Shown here piece by piece: positions 62,173 to 64,000 of a stretch of 64,000 bases of DNA. The translations under genes and the position numbers were made by a program. The stretch spans positions 15,320,001 through 15,384,000 of the forward strand of contig OX621263.1 in assembly GCA_951640165.1 (NCBI GenBank). The letters run 5' to 3'. The DNA is from Pseudoips prasinana (lineage: Eukaryota; Arthropoda; Insecta; Lepidoptera; Nolidae). The notes under the pieces were generated by a model, which was given only the letters and a program-made list of their open reading frames with translations, was not told the DNA's origin and searched no databases. Every line of letters begins with the position of its first letter. Within the stretch, counting starts at the first letter, position 1.

Positions 62173-63454
62173 GGTCTTTACCTATGAAATTGGCGTTTTG
62201 TATGAAAAAATTTAAACGAATTTTTTTCATGAATTTTTTTATTTGTATTAATCGAAGTAATCACCCATGCAATCAATGCATCTTTGCCATCGCAGTGGCA
62301 GTTTATTGATGCCCTTCTTAAAGAAATCAGCTGGACGGGAGGCAACAAATTCTTCAAAGGCATTTTGTACTGCCTCTCGGGTATTGAATTTTTTTCCCGC
62401 CAAGAAGTTATCCAAATTCTGGAAAAAGTAGTAGTCTGTAGGCGCAAGGTCTGGTGAGTAGGGCGGATGACGGAGAGCTTCCAACCCCAGTTCTTGCAAC
62501 TTGGAGACCGTCTGCTGTGCAGTATGAGGTCGCGCGTTGTCGTGCAGGAGCAGCGGAGACGAGCGATTGACCAATGCTGGTTGGAGATGCGCCAGCTTCT
62601 CCATCATTGTGCTCAGTTCTTCACAGTACACATCTGCAGTAATGCTCACCCCGTTTGGTAAGAAGCTGTGATGAATCACACCGGCGCTAGACCACCAAAC
62701 AGTGACCATCACTTTTCTAGGGGTAAGTTTTCGTTTAGGGCATTGTTTAGGTGCTGAACCAGGATCCAACCAACTTGCTGAGCGCTTGCGGTTATCAAAC
62801 AGAATCCATTTTTCATCGCAGGTAACAATGCGGTTCAAAATTCCTTCATTTGTGTGTCTGTTGAGCAGTGCAAGGCACGTCTCGACGCGTACTTCGCGCT
62901 GGCGATCATTGAGTTCGTGGGGCACCCATTTGTCAAGCTTTTTTACCTTGCCAATTTGACGCAAATGGACCAATATTGTTTTGACGCTAACGTCGAAAGC
63001 TGCTGCTAATTCAGCCGTAGATTGTGTATCATCAGCTTCCACAACCGCCTTTAATTCGTCATTGTCGACCAAAGTCTTCGGACGACCGCGAGGTTCATTT
63101 TTCAGGTCGAAATTTCCAGAACGGAAGCGAGCAAACCAATAACAGGTGGTGCGTTGGTTTGTAGTGTTAGCTCCGTAAACGTCGTTGATGTTGCGTGCCG
63201 CTTGTGCCGCGTTGCTGCCACGACGGTACTCATATTCCATAATTACTCGAATTTTTAACGTATCCATGATGACGAAAAAGATTGAAATGCGATGAAAATG
63301 TAACACTAATCAATAAAGAAATGACTACTTTTGGAAAAAAGAATCCATGTTTTTAAAATAAAATTAATTTGAAATTAGAATTCTTAGCCAAACAAAAATT
63401 ATTTTGATTTGAAATGGCCAGTACTGCAGAACGGCAATTTCATAGGTAAAGACC
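62173..63454 (-). mobile_element. mariner element, copy 2 (1282 bp, intact)
   Basis: Same length as copy 1, flanked by TA at 62171-62172 and 63455-63456. By eye it differs from copy 1 by one base in the terminal repeat (GGCGTT for GCCGTT near 62190) and one in the transposase. It lies in spacer, in opposite orientation and 40 kb from copy 1. Confidence 0.96.
62248..63267 (-). CDS. mariner transposase, copy 2
   Basis: 339 residues from MDTLKIRV, identical to the protein at 21000-22019 except Ala for Ser in FVASRPADFF. The DD34D triad, the WVPHEL linker and both helix-turn-helix regions are intact. The difference lies outside the catalytic residues, so both copies could encode active enzyme. 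Confidence 0.96.
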   Translation of the reverse strand: MDTLKIRVIMEYEYRRGSNAAQAARNINDVYGANTTNQRTTCYWFARFRSGNFDLKNEPRGRPKTLVDNDELKAVVEADDTQSTAELAAAFDVSVKTILVHLRQIGKVKKLDKWVPHELNDRQREVRVETCLALLNRHTNEGILNRIVTCDEKWILFDNRKRSASWLDPGSAPKQCPKRKLTPRKVMVTVWWSSAGVIHHSFLPNGVSITADVYCEELSTMMEKLAHLQPALVNRSSPLLLHDNARPHTAQQTVSKLQELGLEALRHPPYSPDLAPTDYYFFQNLDNFLAGKKFNTREAVQNAFEEFVASRPADFFKKGINKLPLRWQRCIDCMGDYFD

Positions 63455-63624
63455 TAATATAATGACACTAGTGTCATTCATACGGTATAATCGTGCAAAT
63501 GGACAGATAGTTGGACGGACTGACAGAAAAAAGGCCCTAGCGAAACTATCAGAGGGCTGATAAGTTTAAAAATCGATACGCAATAAAAATGAGTTACATC
63601 AGTTTGGGAGCTACATCTACTACC

Positions 63625-63872
63625 TACTTATCGTATGGGCAGTGGTTACCCTAGTGTCAGAGTTGTTCAAGCCGCCCAGTAGGTGTCTGACATGTTGTCT
63701 AATCACTACAACCGGGACCGATAACTTAACCTGCCCTCCGAAGTACGGAGACGCTCAGAAATTAAACCACTTTGGTGGTACCATCTATGGACTGACCGCG
63801 AGCCTAGTTGCTTAACCTCGCCGATCGCTTACGGACCGGTGAAAGCATCTAGCCTGGGAGCTATATTGCCAA
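63625..63872 (-). mobile_element. 5S-rRNA-derived SINE, inverted copy
   Basis: Inverted it starts ATAGCTCCCAGGCTAGATGC, TTTCACCGGTCCGTAAGCGA, TCGGCGAGGTTAAGCAACTA, GGCTCGCGGTCAGTCCATAG: the 5S-like head with the GGTCAGT box-C region. The body contains GCGTCTCCGTACTTCGGAGG, CCCGGTTGTAGTGATTAGAC and GAACAACTCTGACACTAGGG to CCCATACGATAAGTA. Confidence 0.82.
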
Positions 63873-64000
63873 AATACACACTTAATCTTACACTTTTATC
63901 TTTGGGTATGTCAGACTTTCAATAAAAATTATCTAATTTACTAATTTTCATTGCAAGTCTAAATTTGTAGTTTTATTAAACTACAAACCATCTTTACACT

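Overview
This is an AT-rich, intron-bearing eukaryotic window, most likely from a lepidopteran (moth or butterfly) genome. The evidence is an insect-type Enhancer of polycomb gene in at least nine exons, tRNA- and 5S-rRNA-derived SINEs, RTE and CR1/Jockey-group LINE pieces, Helitrons ending in a GC-rich hairpin plus CTAG, and cecropia-type mariners. The species cannot be fixed from sequence alone.

Region 1-12760 holds the only host gene I can recognise: Enhancer of polycomb, E(Pc), on the minus strand. Nine consecutive coding exons can be placed by homology remembered from EPC proteins. All have GT/AG borders and every reading phase agrees across the eight introns. The first exons and the 3' part lie outside the window or were not found. 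The end of the 3'-most exon in the window, together with its splice donor, is amplified into an array of about 13 units of 127-130 bp. The array fills 1-1720 and runs off the left edge. The introns hold SINEs, MITEs, a 4 x 166 bp tandem array and LINE scraps.

Region 12761-64000 shows no host exon that I can support. It is a dense, layered deposit of mobile elements and is either one very long 5' intron of E(Pc) or intergenic DNA. The main pieces are: nested Helitrons (13047-13401); a six-exon THAP-domain P-element transposase gene (15945-22204), now broken by two frameshifts, a LINE fragment in one intron and a 1282-bp mariner in its last exon; a 1.8-kb non-autonomous Helitron with layered palindromes (23171-24992); three Helitrons in tandem (35388-35894); a TTAA-flanked element inside a long-TIR element (37189-38065); a SINE split by a LINE (41423-42347); a 4 x 165 bp array (42451-43111); a hAT element with an 8-bp target duplication (44125-44993); a 5'-truncated Jockey-group LINE (47590-49630); a nearly full-length two-ORF LINE (53968-58150) with a single in-frame stop; and a second, almost identical mariner in opposite orientation (62173-63454).

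No genuine tRNA or rRNA gene, CRISPR array or prokaryotic feature was seen. The most unusual object is the amplified exon-end/splice-donor array in E(Pc). The most recent activity is the pair of intact, near-identical mariners.
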